From assembly GCA_009760885.1 (NCBI GenBank), contig CM019716.1, positions 8,626,438-8,690,437 on the forward strand: a stretch of DNA of 64,000 bases. Reading direction: 5' to 3'. Shown one piece after another: positions 43,262 to 54,362 of the stretch. Made by a program: the position numbers and the translations under genes. The first letter of the stretch is position 1. Each line of letters begins with the position of its first letter. Below the pieces are notes generated by a model that was not told where the DNA came from, searched no databases, and saw only the letters and a program-made list of their open reading frames with translations. The DNA is from Achatina immaculata. Its lineage: Eukaryota > Mollusca > Gastropoda > Stylommatophora > Achatinidae.

Positions 43262-43835
43262 ACAACTAAGGAGAAGATAATAGGAGGAGAGAAGAAGATA
43301 ATAAATGTACAGAAGATAAAGTAATCAGTGAGAAGAAGACAAGGCAACAAGAGAGGATAAAATGAAATAACATGAGAAGATAACAAAAGAGTGAAAGATA
43401 AGGTGCAAGAGAGGCAATCGCAGTAGAGTAGAAGATGAGGTATAAAGAGAGAAGATAACAGAAGATTGAAAGATGATGTAGCAAGAGAGACAGAGATAAC
43501 AAAAAATGTAAGATAAACTGCTAAGAGAGAAGATGAGATAACAATTTAGCAGAAGATGAGGCAACAAGAGAGAGACAGATAACAGTAGAGTGGAATATGA
43601 GATAGCAAGAGAGATAAATAACAATAGTAGAGTGGATGATGAAGTAGCAAAAGAGAAGACAAGATAACAGTAGAATGCAAGATGATATAGCAAGAGGGAG
43701 AATGAGATAACAGTAGAGTGGAAGATAAGTAACAAGAGAGAAGATAAAATAACTATAGAGTGAGATGAGACAGCAAGAGAGAAGATGAAATAACAATAGA
43801 GTGGAGTATGAAGTAGCAAGGGAGATAATGAGATA
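43262..43835. repeat. purine-rich degenerate repeat tract
   Basis: About 570 bp of AG-rich sequence made of irregular units such as AGATAACAGTAGAGTGGAAG and GATGAGATAGCAAGAGAGA. Pyrimidine-free runs on one strand could favour triplex or unusual structure. It keeps long minus-strand frames open, with leucine/serine-rich translations that I consider meaningless. It starts 3 bp after the donor of exon e. Confidence 0.85.
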
Positions 43836-44540
43836 ACATTTATAAAGGACTGAGTCACTAAATGCAGCATTAAAGTACAAGGAACAATCTTGAGATAAGT
43901 GCATACATTTTTATATATTTGGGCACACAAATAGCATCAGACAAATATGTGAGACAGCAGAATGAGATAAGGTAACAGAGATGATGGAATTATAGGCTTG
44001 AGTCCATTGACTAAGATCTGAGACTGACTTAAGTCACTTTAAAAGACTTGACTTGGACTCAGGTTGAAGATTAACAACTCTGGCTCTTCCGTGACTTTTG
44101 ACAACATTTTTTAGTTAACTTGATAGCTTTACAGTAGCATTGTTCAATGATATGATGTCAGACATATTTATATGAATCAGTGATCAGTTTCAAATTTTTG
44201 TTTTACTGCAGTCAGACATTATGTAATATGCTGTTTACTTTAGGCAGAGTAAAGGAACCAAGGGCAAGAGTGCAAAGCACGTAGCTTACCATAGAGAAGG
44301 GCACAGCTAAACTGAAGGATTTAGATACTAGCCCTTTGACAGTCATGCTACAGTTGTATTATCACAGTGTCTTGTAGAAAGAGAGAGACATTATTACAGT
44401 GTCCTGTAGAGAAAGAGAGAGAGAGACACACACACACACACACACATTTATGTAAAAAACTTTCAAACCATAGGAGAGGTTCCAATGTGGTCCAGACAGT
44501 AGTTACTAAAATAAAATATGAAAAATCCCATAGTAAATCA
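43836..44540. other. intron with a GA/CA microsatellite
   Basis: Contains GAGAGAGAGACACACACACA at 44415-44446. At 44030-44100 there is an AAAAGACTTGACTTGGACTC segment related to the repeats at 49430 and 62632. No exon. Confidence 0.5.
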
Positions 44541-44687
44541 TAGATAGTAATCATCATTTGATATTGTGCTTGTTTAGATAGTAATCATCATTTGATACTA
44601 TGCTGGTATAGATAGTAATCATCATTTGATACTATCCTGGTATAAATAGTAATCATCATTTGATACTATGCTGGTATAGATAATAAT
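44541..44687. repeat. 34-bp minisatellite, left part (split by RTE-A)
   Basis: About four units of GATAGTAATCATCATTTGAT + ACTATGCTGGTATA. The same unit resumes at 46664-46735 on the other side of the RTE-A copy. Confidence 0.93.
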
Positions 44688-44690
44688 CTT

Positions 44691-46664
44691 AGTTAGAACT
44701 TTACTCCAGGCTGGAAAATTAGAAAATGTAAAGAGGGAAATGGAAAGGATGATGATCAACATATTAGGAATGAGTGAAGTTAGATGGACAGGTGCAGGGA
44801 AGATAAATTCTGATAAATATACAATAATATATTCAGGAAGTGAGTAGGAATAATATTTGACGAACAAACAGAAAGGACAATTGTAGAATATTTGAACATC
44901 TCGGAGCGAGTCCTGCTAGCCAAACTGAAAGGACGACCAGTAAATATAAATATTATACAAGTGTACGCTCCAAAATCTGAAAGTTCTGAAGAAGATGTAC
45001 AGTTATTTTATAATGACATAGAGACCGGCCTAAAACAAAAAATACCACATGATGCCTGAAATCAAAAGAAGGTAAAATGTTAATAGGGAAAGAAGACATT
45101 ATGGACAGGTGGACAGAGTACATCGGTGAGATATGTGGAGGAGAAAGACCAGAATTAATACCAGATACTGAGAAATGTGATGGACCACCAATACTTGAAG
45201 ATGAAATCATAGATGCCATCAAACACATGAAGAAAGGACAAGTGACTGGCCCTGATAATACAACAGTAGAAGATTTAGAGGCGCTAGAAGAGATAGGAAT
45301 AAAAATAATAACCAAGTTACTGAATGACATTTACAACAGTAGTTATATTCCCAGTGACTTGCTTAAATCCATGTTTATAGCACTACCAAAGAAACCTGGT
45401 ACAAAGAAATGTGATGACCACCGGACTTTAAGCCTCTCATGTCACATAACAAAGCTTCTTCTGAGAATCATTATAAGAAGAACAAGGGAAAAGATAAAAA
45501 TGGAAATAGCAGATGAACAGTTTGGATTTGTTGAAGGAAAGGGAACACACAATGCCATTTATGCTTTATGAATACTAACAGAAAGAGCTTTAGAAGTACA
45601 TATAGATCTCTACTTATGCTTCATTGATTACACCAAGGCATTTGACAAGGTGAAACATAATGAAATTATTAAAATGCTTGAAGACATCAATATAGATGGC
45701 AAAGACTGAGGATTGTAAAACATCTATACTGGCAGCAATTCAGGTTGAAAATAGAACTGGAAAATATCAACCTATAAAACAAGGGGTGCGACAAGGATGT
45801 GTACTATCTCCAGACCTTTTTTCTTCGTACAGCAAGAATATTCTAAGAACGATCATAACAGAACCAGGCATAAAAATTGGAGGATACAATATTAACAACC
45901 TTCGGTATGCTGACAACACAGTATTGATAGCTGAGAACCAATAAGACCTGCAACATCTCTTGGATAAAGTCGCCAAAGAAAGTGAACAGAAAGGCCTTAC
46001 TCTGAACATAAAAAAGACAGAGACTATGGTTATATCTAAGAAACAGAATCCACCAAAATGCAGTATAAAATTAAACGGAACTCTTCTAAAGCAGGTGCAG
46101 AAATTCAAATATCTTGGAGCAGTAATAACTTCAGATGGGAAATGCAGAACAGAAATTAGGAACAGAATAGGCCAAGCAAAGACTTCATTTCAGAGAATGA
46201 GAAACATATTATCCAACACATCCTTATCAATGAATGTTAGAAAACAAATCCTAAAATGCTATATTGAACCTATCTTGTTATATGGAAGTGAATCATGGAA
46301 AATAGGCAGGTCTGCATAAAAGTCGTTGGAAGCAGCAGAAATATGGTTTATTAGAAGAATGTTGCGAATCCCCTGGACAGCAAAAATAACTAATGAAGAA
46401 TGTATGAGAAGAGCTGGAGAGACAAAAAAATCTTGTCAAAAAAATAAGAGAGACACAATGTACTTTCATAGGACATGCAGTGAGAAAAGGGGCATTGAAA
46501 ATATTATAACAAGAGGAAAAATAGAGGGAAGAAGATCAAGAGGAAGACCAAGAGAAGTGATACTGGACAGTCAGAGGAGATTACTAACTGAGCTGATGAA
46601 GGATTGTGTATTCTGGAGAAGCATAATAGCCAACCCACGACACTGCACCTGATGATAATGATGA
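44691..46664 (+). mobile_element. RTE family A copy with internal deletion
   Basis: The 5' part carries the endonuclease N-terminal half (MSEVRWTGAGKINSDK at 44771 onward; VYAPKSESSEEDVQ). At about 45037 the endonuclease C-terminal half and linker are missing, and the text jumps to GKEDIMDRWTEYIGEICGGE. RT then follows (45077-45571 open, then 45696-45944, 45960-46319, 46326-46652), with motif B QGVRQGCVLSPDLF and motif C as LRYADNTVLIA (YADN, a change in the active site). It ends CACCTGATGATAATGATGA. Relative to the copy at 35484, about 0.7 kb is deleted. Confidence 0.9.
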
Positions 46665-46735
46665 GATAGTAATCATGATTTGATACTATGCTGGTATAGA
46701 TAGTAGTCATCATTTGATACTGTCCTGGTATGTTG
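46664..46735. repeat. 34-bp minisatellite, right part
   Basis: About two units continuing the array at 44541-44687, now 3' of the RTE-A tail. The retrotransposon therefore inserted in the array. Confidence 0.9.
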
Positions 46736-46880
46736 GTGGTCACTGGTCACACTTCTCCAAAGACCTTGGTCCTTGATATTTTCCATCAGCTCATTCAGTG
46801 ACTTTTTATTCTGCCTTAGATTAGTAACATGTCCAAGAAATCCAGACCATAATAGAAAGGCAGACTGTTTTTTTTTTAAT
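46736..46880 (-). pseudogene. possible retrotransposon C-terminal tail
   Basis: The minus strand reads GHVTNLRQNKKSLNELMENI then KDQGLWRSVTSDHQ, like the final LM.D...WRSI.. segment of RTE-A type proteins. Short, and close to poly-T/poly-A runs at 46870 and 46890. Confidence 0.3.
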
Positions 46881-47086
46881 TCTGTCTAAAAAAAAAAAAA
46901 AAAATTGACCAGCCTGAGGTACCAAGATGGACAAGATACTGCAACTTCTTATTCAGCCTACTCTTGAGTCCATGGGTGTTGATGCAGTCTTGCAGTATGA
47001 CAATGCTCGACTTCATCGAGCTTGTATTGTTAATGGCTTAATTCAACACAAGGAAGTCACTAGCATGGAGTGGCCCACTCATTCAC
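46881..47086 (+). pseudogene. Tc1-like transposase, middle part (5' of nested element)
   Basis: The frame DKILQLLIQPTLESMGVDAV followed by LQYDNARLHRACIVNGLIQH (second Asp in YDNARLH) and EWPTHSP is standard Tc1. It is cut exactly at SP of the SPDLNP block by the (TTC)n tail of the non-LTR element at 47087. The C-terminal end of what appears to be the same Tc1 resumes at 49104. Confidence 0.8.
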
Positions 47087-49103
47087 CTTCTTCTTCTTCT
47101 TCTTCGTTCGCACTGTCTGTCTATATCTGCAGTCCTGTCTCTTGGATAAATTTCACTGTTTTTTGTAACTCATGTATGGAACCGTAGAGCTTATCTTCTT
47201 TAGTGGTTTCACTGGGCCAGTAATTATTTCTCAGTGTCTCATAGTTGATGCAGTTCTGGAGGATATGTTCCACGGTTTGGGGCACCTGGGCACATGTACA
47301 TAGATTAGTAGTACCAACCTTAAACTTTGTATACATATGACTTCGGAGTTGGGTGTGTCCTGTTCGGAGACGGAAGATGGTGACTTGTTCCTTTCTGTTT
47401 AGCATGTGATAGTCATCATGTGGTGGTGTTTGTGGCTTCCTGTAGGTTTTTATCATGCTTTTCTTCTGATTATAGGTGATTGGTATGTCAGGTTGCTCCA
47501 TTTCAGTGCCCGCTTTGGCCAGACAGTCAGCTTTCTCATTGCCTGGTATCCCACAGTGGGAGGGAATCCATTGCAAAGTGACTCCATGTTGTAAGCCAAT
47601 TTTTGACAAGGCATCCTTAAGGTCTGGTAGTTTGTTGCATTGAAGAGCTTCCAGTACTGATCTTGCATCTGTGAGAATTACTACAGGACATGTATCAGTT
47701 CTGGAGTCTGATAGTTTTTCAACTGCAGCAATAATTGCCCTAACTTCTGCATCAAAGTTGTTGCAGTATTTACCAGTAGGTATGGAAATCTTGTCAATGG
47801 TGTTGTTTGGATATTCAATATATGCTCCTGCCCCACCATTCTTTATGGCATTATGTGCAGATCCATCTGTATACACACGTATCCAGGTGTCACATGGATA
47901 TTTGTCATCTAGAACACTAAGTGTGGCTATTGATCTTACAAGACTGCTCTGCATCTCACCATTCTGCACACCTTTCACTTCAGCCTGAATAGTTATTTGT
48001 GTATAATCTGCTTCTTTCCATGGTGTATGCTCTGGTACAGATGATAATGGAGTGACTACAGTTGGAAGGTCAGGTATCAGCTTACGCATACGCTTGGCCT
48101 GATGAATGAAGCTGCTTCTTTTAAGCCGTCCTAATGCCAAGTTATTGAATCTCTCCTTCAGGGGATGGCTTACAGAGCTAAGGAATTTTTCTCCCATGGT
48201 CATGACCTTTGTGTCTCTACGTTCCTTTAGCAGTTGAACACCAACTATTTTCTGCATTTCTACTGTTGGTGTGGACCTCATGGCACCTGTGATAACCCGT
48301 AGTGACTGATTTTGAACCTTGTCTAGATTATGCAGCGTAGTGTTTGATGCTGTGCACCAAGATGTTGAGCCATATTCTAAATGTGGTAGAATACTTTGCT
48401 GATATACGTTCTTGAGGATTCTTTCACTGGCTCCCCATGTGGTTCCACTCAATTTTCTTAATATGGCTAGTTTTCTTCTGGCTTTTGTTTCTGCACTGTT
48501 GATGTGCTGCTTCCAAGTCAGTTTTGAGTCAAGAGTCACTCCTAAGTAAGTGGGTTGGTTGTCCATCCTTAAGGGTATTTCATTTACAAAGATCTTACCT
48601 GCTTTCTGTTTAGATGAGAGGGTGAACAGAGTGGTACTTGATTTCTCTGTGTTGATACTTACACACCATTTGTTTGTCCATGATGTCAAGATGTCTGCTG
48701 CTCTTTGGAGTCTCTGTGTAGCAACTGTCGCATATTCATCTGTACACCACATGACCAGATCATCTGCATACAGTGCCGCTTTGATTCCATAGGGAAGTTC
48801 CTTGACCAGGTCATTAATGAATACAAGGAATAGTGTAGGCGAAAGGACTCCTCCTTGTGGTACACCGTGTCGCAGAAGTACTTTCTGGCTTTTGTGTCCA
48901 TCCATTACTACTTTAGCTCTTCTATTGTGTAAATAAGACTTTATCCAGTTGTACAGTCTTCCATTCACATTGCACTCATTCACCTGATCTGGGATGTACT
49001 TGGGTGGACAGTATAAACTAATGACCCTCTGCCAGTTTATGTTGAACATTGACTGTGTTTCTTCAGCAAGGGTGGCAGGCTGTTCCACAGGATTTTCTTA
49101 TAA
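47087..49103 (-). mobile_element. RNase H-bearing non-LTR retrotransposon (I/jockey group), 5'-truncated
   Basis: Minus-strand element of about 2 kb with a (GAA)n tail, visible as TTCTTCTTCTTCTTCTTCG at 47088-47107. It is inserted in a Tc1 copy. The endonuclease and N-terminal RT are missing. The remaining coding part is uninterrupted, which suggests a recent insertion. Confidence 0.88.
47121..49088 (-). CDS. RT-RNase H polyprotein, uninterrupted 655 codons (N-terminally truncated)
   Basis: The frame opens at the 5' truncation. After NGRLYNWIKSYLHNRRAKVV it shows RT motif B (HGVPQGGVLSPTLFLVFIND), motif C (AALYADDLVMWCTDEYA), YLGVTLDSKLTWKQHI and ILPHLEYGSTSW. RNase H follows with VYTDGSAHNAIKNGGAG, NNFDAEVRAIIAAVEKL, VVILTDARSVLEAL and WIPSHCGIPGNEKADCLAK, so the four acidic and His residues are all kept. 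A Cys-His-like end (LCTCAQVPQTVEHILQNC) closes it. Motif A and the endonuclease are missing, so it cannot move alone. It is the longest intact TE frame in the window. Confidence 0.92.
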   Translation of the reverse strand: MEQPATLAEETQSMFNINWQRVISLYCPPKYIPDQVNECNVNGRLYNWIKSYLHNRRAKVVMDGHKSQKVLLRHGVPQGGVLSPTLFLVFINDLVKELPYGIKAALYADDLVMWCTDEYATVATQRLQRAADILTSWTNKWCVSINTEKSSTTLFTLSSKQKAGKIFVNEIPLRMDNQPTYLGVTLDSKLTWKQHINSAETKARRKLAILRKLSGTTWGASERILKNVYQQSILPHLEYGSTSWCTASNTTLHNLDKVQNQSLRVITGAMRSTPTVEMQKIVGVQLLKERRDTKVMTMGEKFLSSVSHPLKERFNNLALGRLKRSSFIHQAKRMRKLIPDLPTVVTPLSSVPEHTPWKEADYTQITIQAEVKGVQNGEMQSSLVRSIATLSVLDDKYPCDTWIRVYTDGSAHNAIKNGGAGAYIEYPNNTIDKISIPTGKYCNNFDAEVRAIIAAVEKLSDSRTDTCPVVILTDARSVLEALQCNKLPDLKDALSKIGLQHGVTLQWIPSHCGIPGNEKADCLAKAGTEMEQPDIPITYNQKKSMIKTYRKPQTPPHDDYHMLNRKEQVTIFRLRTGHTQLRSHMYTKFKVGTTNLCTCAQVPQTVEHILQNCINYETLRNNYWPSETTKEDKLYGSIHELQKTVKFIQETGLQI

Positions 49104-49392
49104 CCCTTGTGGACTCTGTGCATCAAAGATGTATCATATGCCTGGCCACAAATGGTTTTTATACCAGATTTTGACAGATTTAAGTGTAACAGTACTTGTG
49201 ACTTTTATGATGATGGATGAGTGACTTCTCAGGCATACAAGTGTATAGACTTTTCTATGGATTACCATGTCTGCATAAGAAGTGTATGAATTTGTTACAT
49301 TTTAAATGCAGTTAATTCTGATAGTGGTTGCACATTAGTTTTTAGGCAAGGCTTTTAGTAAGTGGCCCTTAACTTTTGAGCAGTAGTATAGA
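49104..49392 (+). pseudogene. Tc1-like transposon, 3' end
   Basis: ITLVDSVHQRCIICLATNGF followed by YTRF and a stop matches the C-terminus of Tc1 transposases (LVDSMPRRC...A..G..TRY). The far end CTTTTGAGCAGTAGTATAG resembles Tc1 termini. It seems to be the other half of the Tc1 at 46881-47086. About 200 bp expected between the halves are missing, presumably deleted when the retroelement inserted. Confidence 0.65.
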
Positions 49393-49429
49393 ACCATCAG
49401 TCACTTTTTTAACATTTTGACTCGTAGAC

Positions 49430-49700
49430 TTCAGACTTGAGACTTGACCTGAAGCTTCTGGAAGAGACTTCAACTTGATTTTAAGCTTCTGGTAGAGACT
49501 TCAGACTTGACTTGAAGCTTCTGGCAGACTTTAGACTTGACTTGAAGCTTCTGGCAGAGACTTCAGACTTAACTTGAGACTTGACTTGAAGTTTCTGGCA
49601 GAGACTTCAAACTTGATTTGAAGCTTCTGGTAGAGACTTCAGACTTGACTTGAAGCTTCTGGCAGAGACTTCAGATTTACTCAAGGCTTTGACTTTAAGC
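49430..49700. repeat. 32-bp minisatellite, about 8 copies
   Basis: Unit ACTTGACTTGAAGCTTCTGG + CAGAGACTTCAG, with indels. Related ACTTGACTTG segments occur at 44050 and 62640, so the unit derives from an interspersed repeat. Confidence 0.9.
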
Positions 49701-50149
49701 TGCCAGCAGAAACTCAAGACTTGCCATTAAGGATTGAATGCAACACTAGAATATGAGATAACAAAGGAGGAGATGAGGTACCATGGTCAAAGTACAAACT
49801 TAATAACCATAATTTTAATAAGCCATGTGACAAAGATAGTGCTCAAAGTCATCCATGAGAGAATTAGAAACAAATGCATTAATAAATAAATTTACAATCA
49901 ACAGTTTGAATTTCAACAAAAATAATGGGACAAGGGAACCCATATTCTGTATGAAGATTGCAATTAAGAAATTATGGAAGTGAAAAAGGACACTTATGAT
50001 TGCTTTATAGAATATAACTAAAAACAGAAACAACTAATAGAAGTGTGAAAGATTAATTTAGATGATGATAAGTAACTTTTATTGGGCACAGTTAGCTGTT
50101 GTAATATCTAACACTGACTACCTAAAGCTCAGTGATATAAAGAGACAAG
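49701..50149. other. unassigned intronic sequence
   Basis: AT-rich. No exon or clear TE. Confidence 0.3.
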
Positions 50150-50375
50150 GACAGAAAAAATACTCAAGGACATTACTGAGATGCCAGACTCAGTCATTAA
50201 TGGAACAGAAGTTAACAACTTCAGACATGCAGATGACACTGAACACTATACTGACAGCAAACAGAATCTTGTGACACAAATAAATAACAGAAACCAAGAA
50301 TATGGACCAGAAATACAGTAAATATTAGACAAAGATCATGATAATAAACAAAGACGAACAGTAGCTATCTGTAAA
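50150..50375 (+). pseudogene. non-LTR RT fragment around motif C
   Basis: The frame ITEMPDSVINGTEVNNFRHA + DDTEHYTDSKQNLVTQINN aligns with IKI.G..INN.RYADDT.L.A....DLQ.L.... YADD is HADD here. About 75 residues, truncated at both ends. Confidence 0.55.
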
Positions 50376-50958
50376 CTATAAATGAAGACACACTAGAACA
50401 AGTGAAACAGGACTTTTTGTGCCAGCGTTTTTATGTCAGGACATTTTGACGCTAAGACAAATAGTCATAAGTTGTGGGCAGTCTTTTTTATATTAATAGA
50501 CATTGCTGTGGTTAAAATTGAAAGTAATTTTTTAAAATTCACATTGTCTGTTAAGACATGCTTGGGTACAGCCCTAAGATTTCAATAATAAGTTGTTGTT
50601 TTTTTTTCTTAGCTTGTGACCTAAAATAGATTACCTGTAATTAACGTTATGTTGTATTATTTAAAAAAACTTGTACCATGGCTGGTATATGTGCATGTAT
50701 GACTACAGCAGCAAAGATTATGAAAGAAAATTTTGAAAGTGTCAGAAGAAGTGATGTCTGTCCTATGCAAATGTAGAACAATTATGTAAGTCTTCTTCCT
50801 CTTCAGTCATTTTCAAACATTGACTTACATACTTCTAAAGTAATCACTGGTTAGCTGGAGTTGGTGTACATCCCTCATATGGCTTCAGTAGAACTGACAT
50901 AAGCATCAGTCATATCAGTTTTGTCTGAACCTCATATACTGAGCACTCCTGCAGCATA
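50376..50958. other. unassigned intronic sequence
   Basis: Nothing recognised. GACATTTTGACGCTAAGACA near 50440 may be part of a DNA transposon, but no pair was found. Confidence 0.3.
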
Positions 50959-50960
50959 TA

Positions 50961-52145
50961 CAAGGTCTGTTCAAAAAGTATCCAACCTTAATTTCTCCCA
51001 CAGAAACAGATCAAGCACGGGAGGTGTTCTCCAGTGGGAAGAGTATAGGGAACTTTCATGCACACGTGTGAATTTTTTCCCATTTGCAAAGTACATTAGT
51101 TGCTGACAGTCAGCCTATGAGTGAGTGTAGTGAATGTCTGTTGGATTTTTATTTGCTGCAAAATGATGGAACAACTTGAGCATCAGATTTTGCCAAACAT
51201 TGGGAAAACCATTCCCAAAAAAAGTGGAAACCATTCAGAAGATTCAACAAACATTTGGCAATAATTCCATGAGTATCATACAAATTAAGGAGAGGTACAA
51301 TTGGTTCATATCTGTGGAAAGCAGACTACATTCCAGTAGGCCCTCAACAAGCCAGAATGACAAGGTCATTGACCTGGTGCTGACTCTGGTTATACAGAAC
51401 CATCATATCACCATATGAGAATTTACAGACAGGGTATGGATAAGCATTAGTTCAGTACACTACATGAAGGATTTGCCCATGTGGAGAGTGTCCATGAAAT
51501 TTGTGCTGAAGTTGTTAATGATGGAGCAGAAGCAATTCCATGCTGGACAGTGCAGCAGTGACACCAACTTCCTGAACACAGTGATCACTGGTGATGAGTC
51601 GTGGGTTTACATGTATCACCCAGAAACCAAGGTGCAGTCATCACAGTGGAGACATTCATCATCCCTGAGACCAAAGAAAGGAAGGCAGGTGTAAAGCAAT
51701 GTTGAAGTCATGGTGACTGTTTTCTTGACTTCTTTGGGGTGGTGCATCACAAAGCCAAAATATTGCCAAGAGTACTGCCTGGAGGTCATCAATTTGTGAT
51801 ATTGTGCATCACAAAAGACCAAACCTGTGGGCAAAGGAAACCTGGCAACTTCATCATGACAACGCACAAGGCCGTTCTTCACACCTGAATCAGACTTTCT
51901 TGGCCAAACATAACATTCCTTAGGCTCCAAACTCTCCCATCATGGCTCCTTATGATTTTTTACTGTTCCCTAAACTGAAAATACCAATGAAATGGACTCA
52001 ATTTGAATCACAAGAAATTTTGCAAAACGCAACTGCTGAGCTGTACTCTATTCTTTAAGAGGCCTTCATGAAATGCTTCCAACAATGGATGGACCACTGG
52101 GAGAAATGTGTGCAATCCCAAGAAGAATACTTTGAAGGGGATTAG
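50961..52145 (+). mobile_element. mariner, subfamily 5, right end lost
   Basis: The left terminus CAAGGTCTGTTCAAAAAGTA is preceded by TATA. Transposase text: GKTIPKKVETIQKIQQTFGN, RPSTSQNDKVIDL, FLNTVITGDESWVYMYHPET (first Asp), KVQSSQWRHSSSLRPKKGRQ, then in other frames the HHDNA region and APKLS.MAPYDF-like third-Asp block, and a C-terminal CFQQWMDHWEKCVQSQEEYF. Several frameshifts. No right terminal repeat after 52145. Confidence 0.85.
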
Positions 52146-53039
52146 GGTTTTGTACCTCGGAGTGAGTTTCCATATTGTTCCTGGTCAAAAGTTAGTTACT
52201 GAACAAACCTCTCATCCTACCAGTGCTACATGTGCATATGTCAGTCAGACAATCAAGAGCCTGTTCAACAGATGGTACATCAGTCTTTTGTGACTGGCAT
52301 GAAGTTAAAATTGATTATTTGCTCACTGATTACTGAGTTTAGACATTTTCTGGTAACCAACCAGGGTGTTCTTTTACCAGTGTATTCTTGTAGTTATACA
52401 AATGAATACACTAGTATTGTCAGGCCTATGCTGATGATCAGGCATCAGCAGAGTTGATCAAGACTGAGATGGATAAAGATAAAAGAAGAGCTAAAGAGAC
52501 TTTAAATGCCTGAGGATTCTTAACAATATTTTGACTACGAAACATTGAAGTCATCATATAAACTCAATTTTTATACAGTAGATGGAACTTTGTAAAGGTA
52601 CATTGACAAAGAACTACTCAGAAAAGCAGAGACTATGAGGCTAAACTGAGTAGTTAGGTGTTCAGTTTACTAATCCAGTGGTACTGGGATTAGGTCCCAG
52701 AAGTGGAACTTTTTTTTTTCTGGTACACACTAGAAAGGCCCCAGGGTAAACCCAGCCTCTAAAAGTGGGTACCAGAGAAATCTGAGAAGGTAAATGTGGC
52801 CAGGCATGATATAACCACATCACACTTTCATGTGCCAATGATCCTGGAAATACAGACCTAACACTGTATCTCAAATATGCGTTAATGGATGGAAATGGGG
52901 ATTTTACCTATTTTTTAAAGTCTGTTCCAACTAGTGAGAATTATAACTTGGCAGATGGAAGAATCAAGAAAACTTCTTCCAACTTTGATTGCAGAACTAT
53001 CCATGAATATAAAAAAGAGATTGAACACAACTTTTTCAT
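52146..53039. other. mostly unassigned; possible RT remnant
   Basis: Around 52340-52500 one frame gives QAYADDQASAELIKTEMDKD, a possible YADD motif C of the FADDQALIA lineage seen at 24910, with no other support. The remainder has no recognisable feature. Confidence 0.3.
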
Positions 53040-53665
53040 TGAATATGAATAAGTTTATCTGTAGAAGATTTAGAAACTCTTGTAGAATTTGATGTAAAAT
53101 AATAGCAAAAGTGTTGACTGACATCTATAACACTGAATATATACTTATTGAACTATTAACATCCACTCTCATAACTTTGTCAAAGAAGCCAAGGGCCAAA
53201 GACCATGAAGACTTAAAAAATTTAAGCCTTTCGTGTTATATCACATAACTGCTGTTCAGAATTATTATGAGAAGAACTAGACACATAATAAAGATGGAAA
53301 TAGGAGATGAGCATTTTGCATTTGTAGAAGAAAAAGGATGTTGAAGGTACCATGGACAGCTAAGAAAACCAATGAAGAAGTCTTAAGAGAGGCTGGAGTT
53401 AAAAGGCAAATTACAACAAAGATCAGACGCAGACAAACAAGATTTGTAGGACGTTTTCTGAGAAGAGGAAAATTGGAACACAGTGTGGCAACTGGAAAAA
53501 ATTGAGAGAAGAAGAGAAAGAGGAAAACTTAGAGAAGTTACTGGATGGGCTGTCAACGTGGCTAGGAAGAAAGTCACCGGCAGATCTCATAGTCGAGTCT
53601 AAAGACAGGGAATTGTGGAGAGAAATGATCACCTATGCCACGTAGCATGGCACCTGATTGATTGA
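53040..53665 (+). mobile_element. RTE family E copy, RT core deleted
   Basis: The frame DLETLVEFDVKIIAKVLTDI, then STLITLSKKPRAKDHEDLKN and LLFRIIMRRTRHIIKMEIGD, EHFAFVEEKG, is the N-terminal RT region. At 53341 it jumps to WTAKKTNEEVLREAGVKRQI and GRFLRRGKLEHSVATGK of the C-terminus, so motifs A to C are gone. It ends CACCTGATTGATTGA. The copy at 62800 lost its core by a different deletion. Confidence 0.75.
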
Positions 53666-53681
53666 AAAGAAAAAGGTACAT

Positions 53682-54330
53682 TTAACTCTTCCCATGCCAT
53701 AGAAAAAAAACGTTCTCGTCTGTGCCACACAAAAAAAAACGCGGGTCTTGATATGTATAGTGGGTAAAAGTGAATGTACAAAGTATTTCAGCTTTAAAAG
53801 TATACATATTATGCATGAAAATAGTTGTAAATGTAAGAAGATTTCATAAATGAAGAGTTTTTTTTTAAGGAAAAAAAAGTAATGTGATGATTTTAGCTGA
53901 TAATTGTGTAGTGATTACCATCGGCGGTGCCTAGATGTACAATGTTTACCATCAGCGATTTCCAGATCTACTTAAATTTTTGTCCGATCTCATCATGTGG
54001 TGGCATTCTCACTAAAATAATGTCTGAAATAACCTTCTAACTACTTCTCCAGTCCATTTAATAAGTCTAGATGTACTTGGGGTACATTCAGGAACAGTGG
54101 TTGGGTCATAGGACATGTCCTTATGCCTCTGAAATCACAATAAATACCGAAATTTCTCCGTTAATTCATCACTTTTGCTCGGTTGTTAGGCACGCTTTTT
54201 GATTGAACTATGAAAGGTCATCAGACATGCGCAGATAAATCATGTACAATAAAAATTTTTACAATAGTTTTACATTGCAATGAAACAAAATTGCTATAAT
54301 GACACTGGCAGTCACTAGCAGGAAGTTATC
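53682..54330. mobile_element. piggyBac-like MITE, copy 2 (inverted)
   Basis: Starts TTAACTCTTCCCATGCCATA and matches the reverse complement of 1460-2151 over most of its length, including GTGATTACCATCGGCGGTGC against the block at 1861-1910. The far end is diverged and I place it near 54330 only by the last clear match. It inserted right after the tail of the RTE-E copy. Confidence 0.65.
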
Positions 54331-54362
54331 GCGATATTGACAATGGCCATATTTGTACTAAA

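Noticed and set aside
43266..43930. Long leucine/serine-rich minus-strand frames that look like membrane proteins
   Set aside because: They come from the purine-rich degenerate repeat. Several overlapping frames are open at once, as expected for low-complexity DNA.
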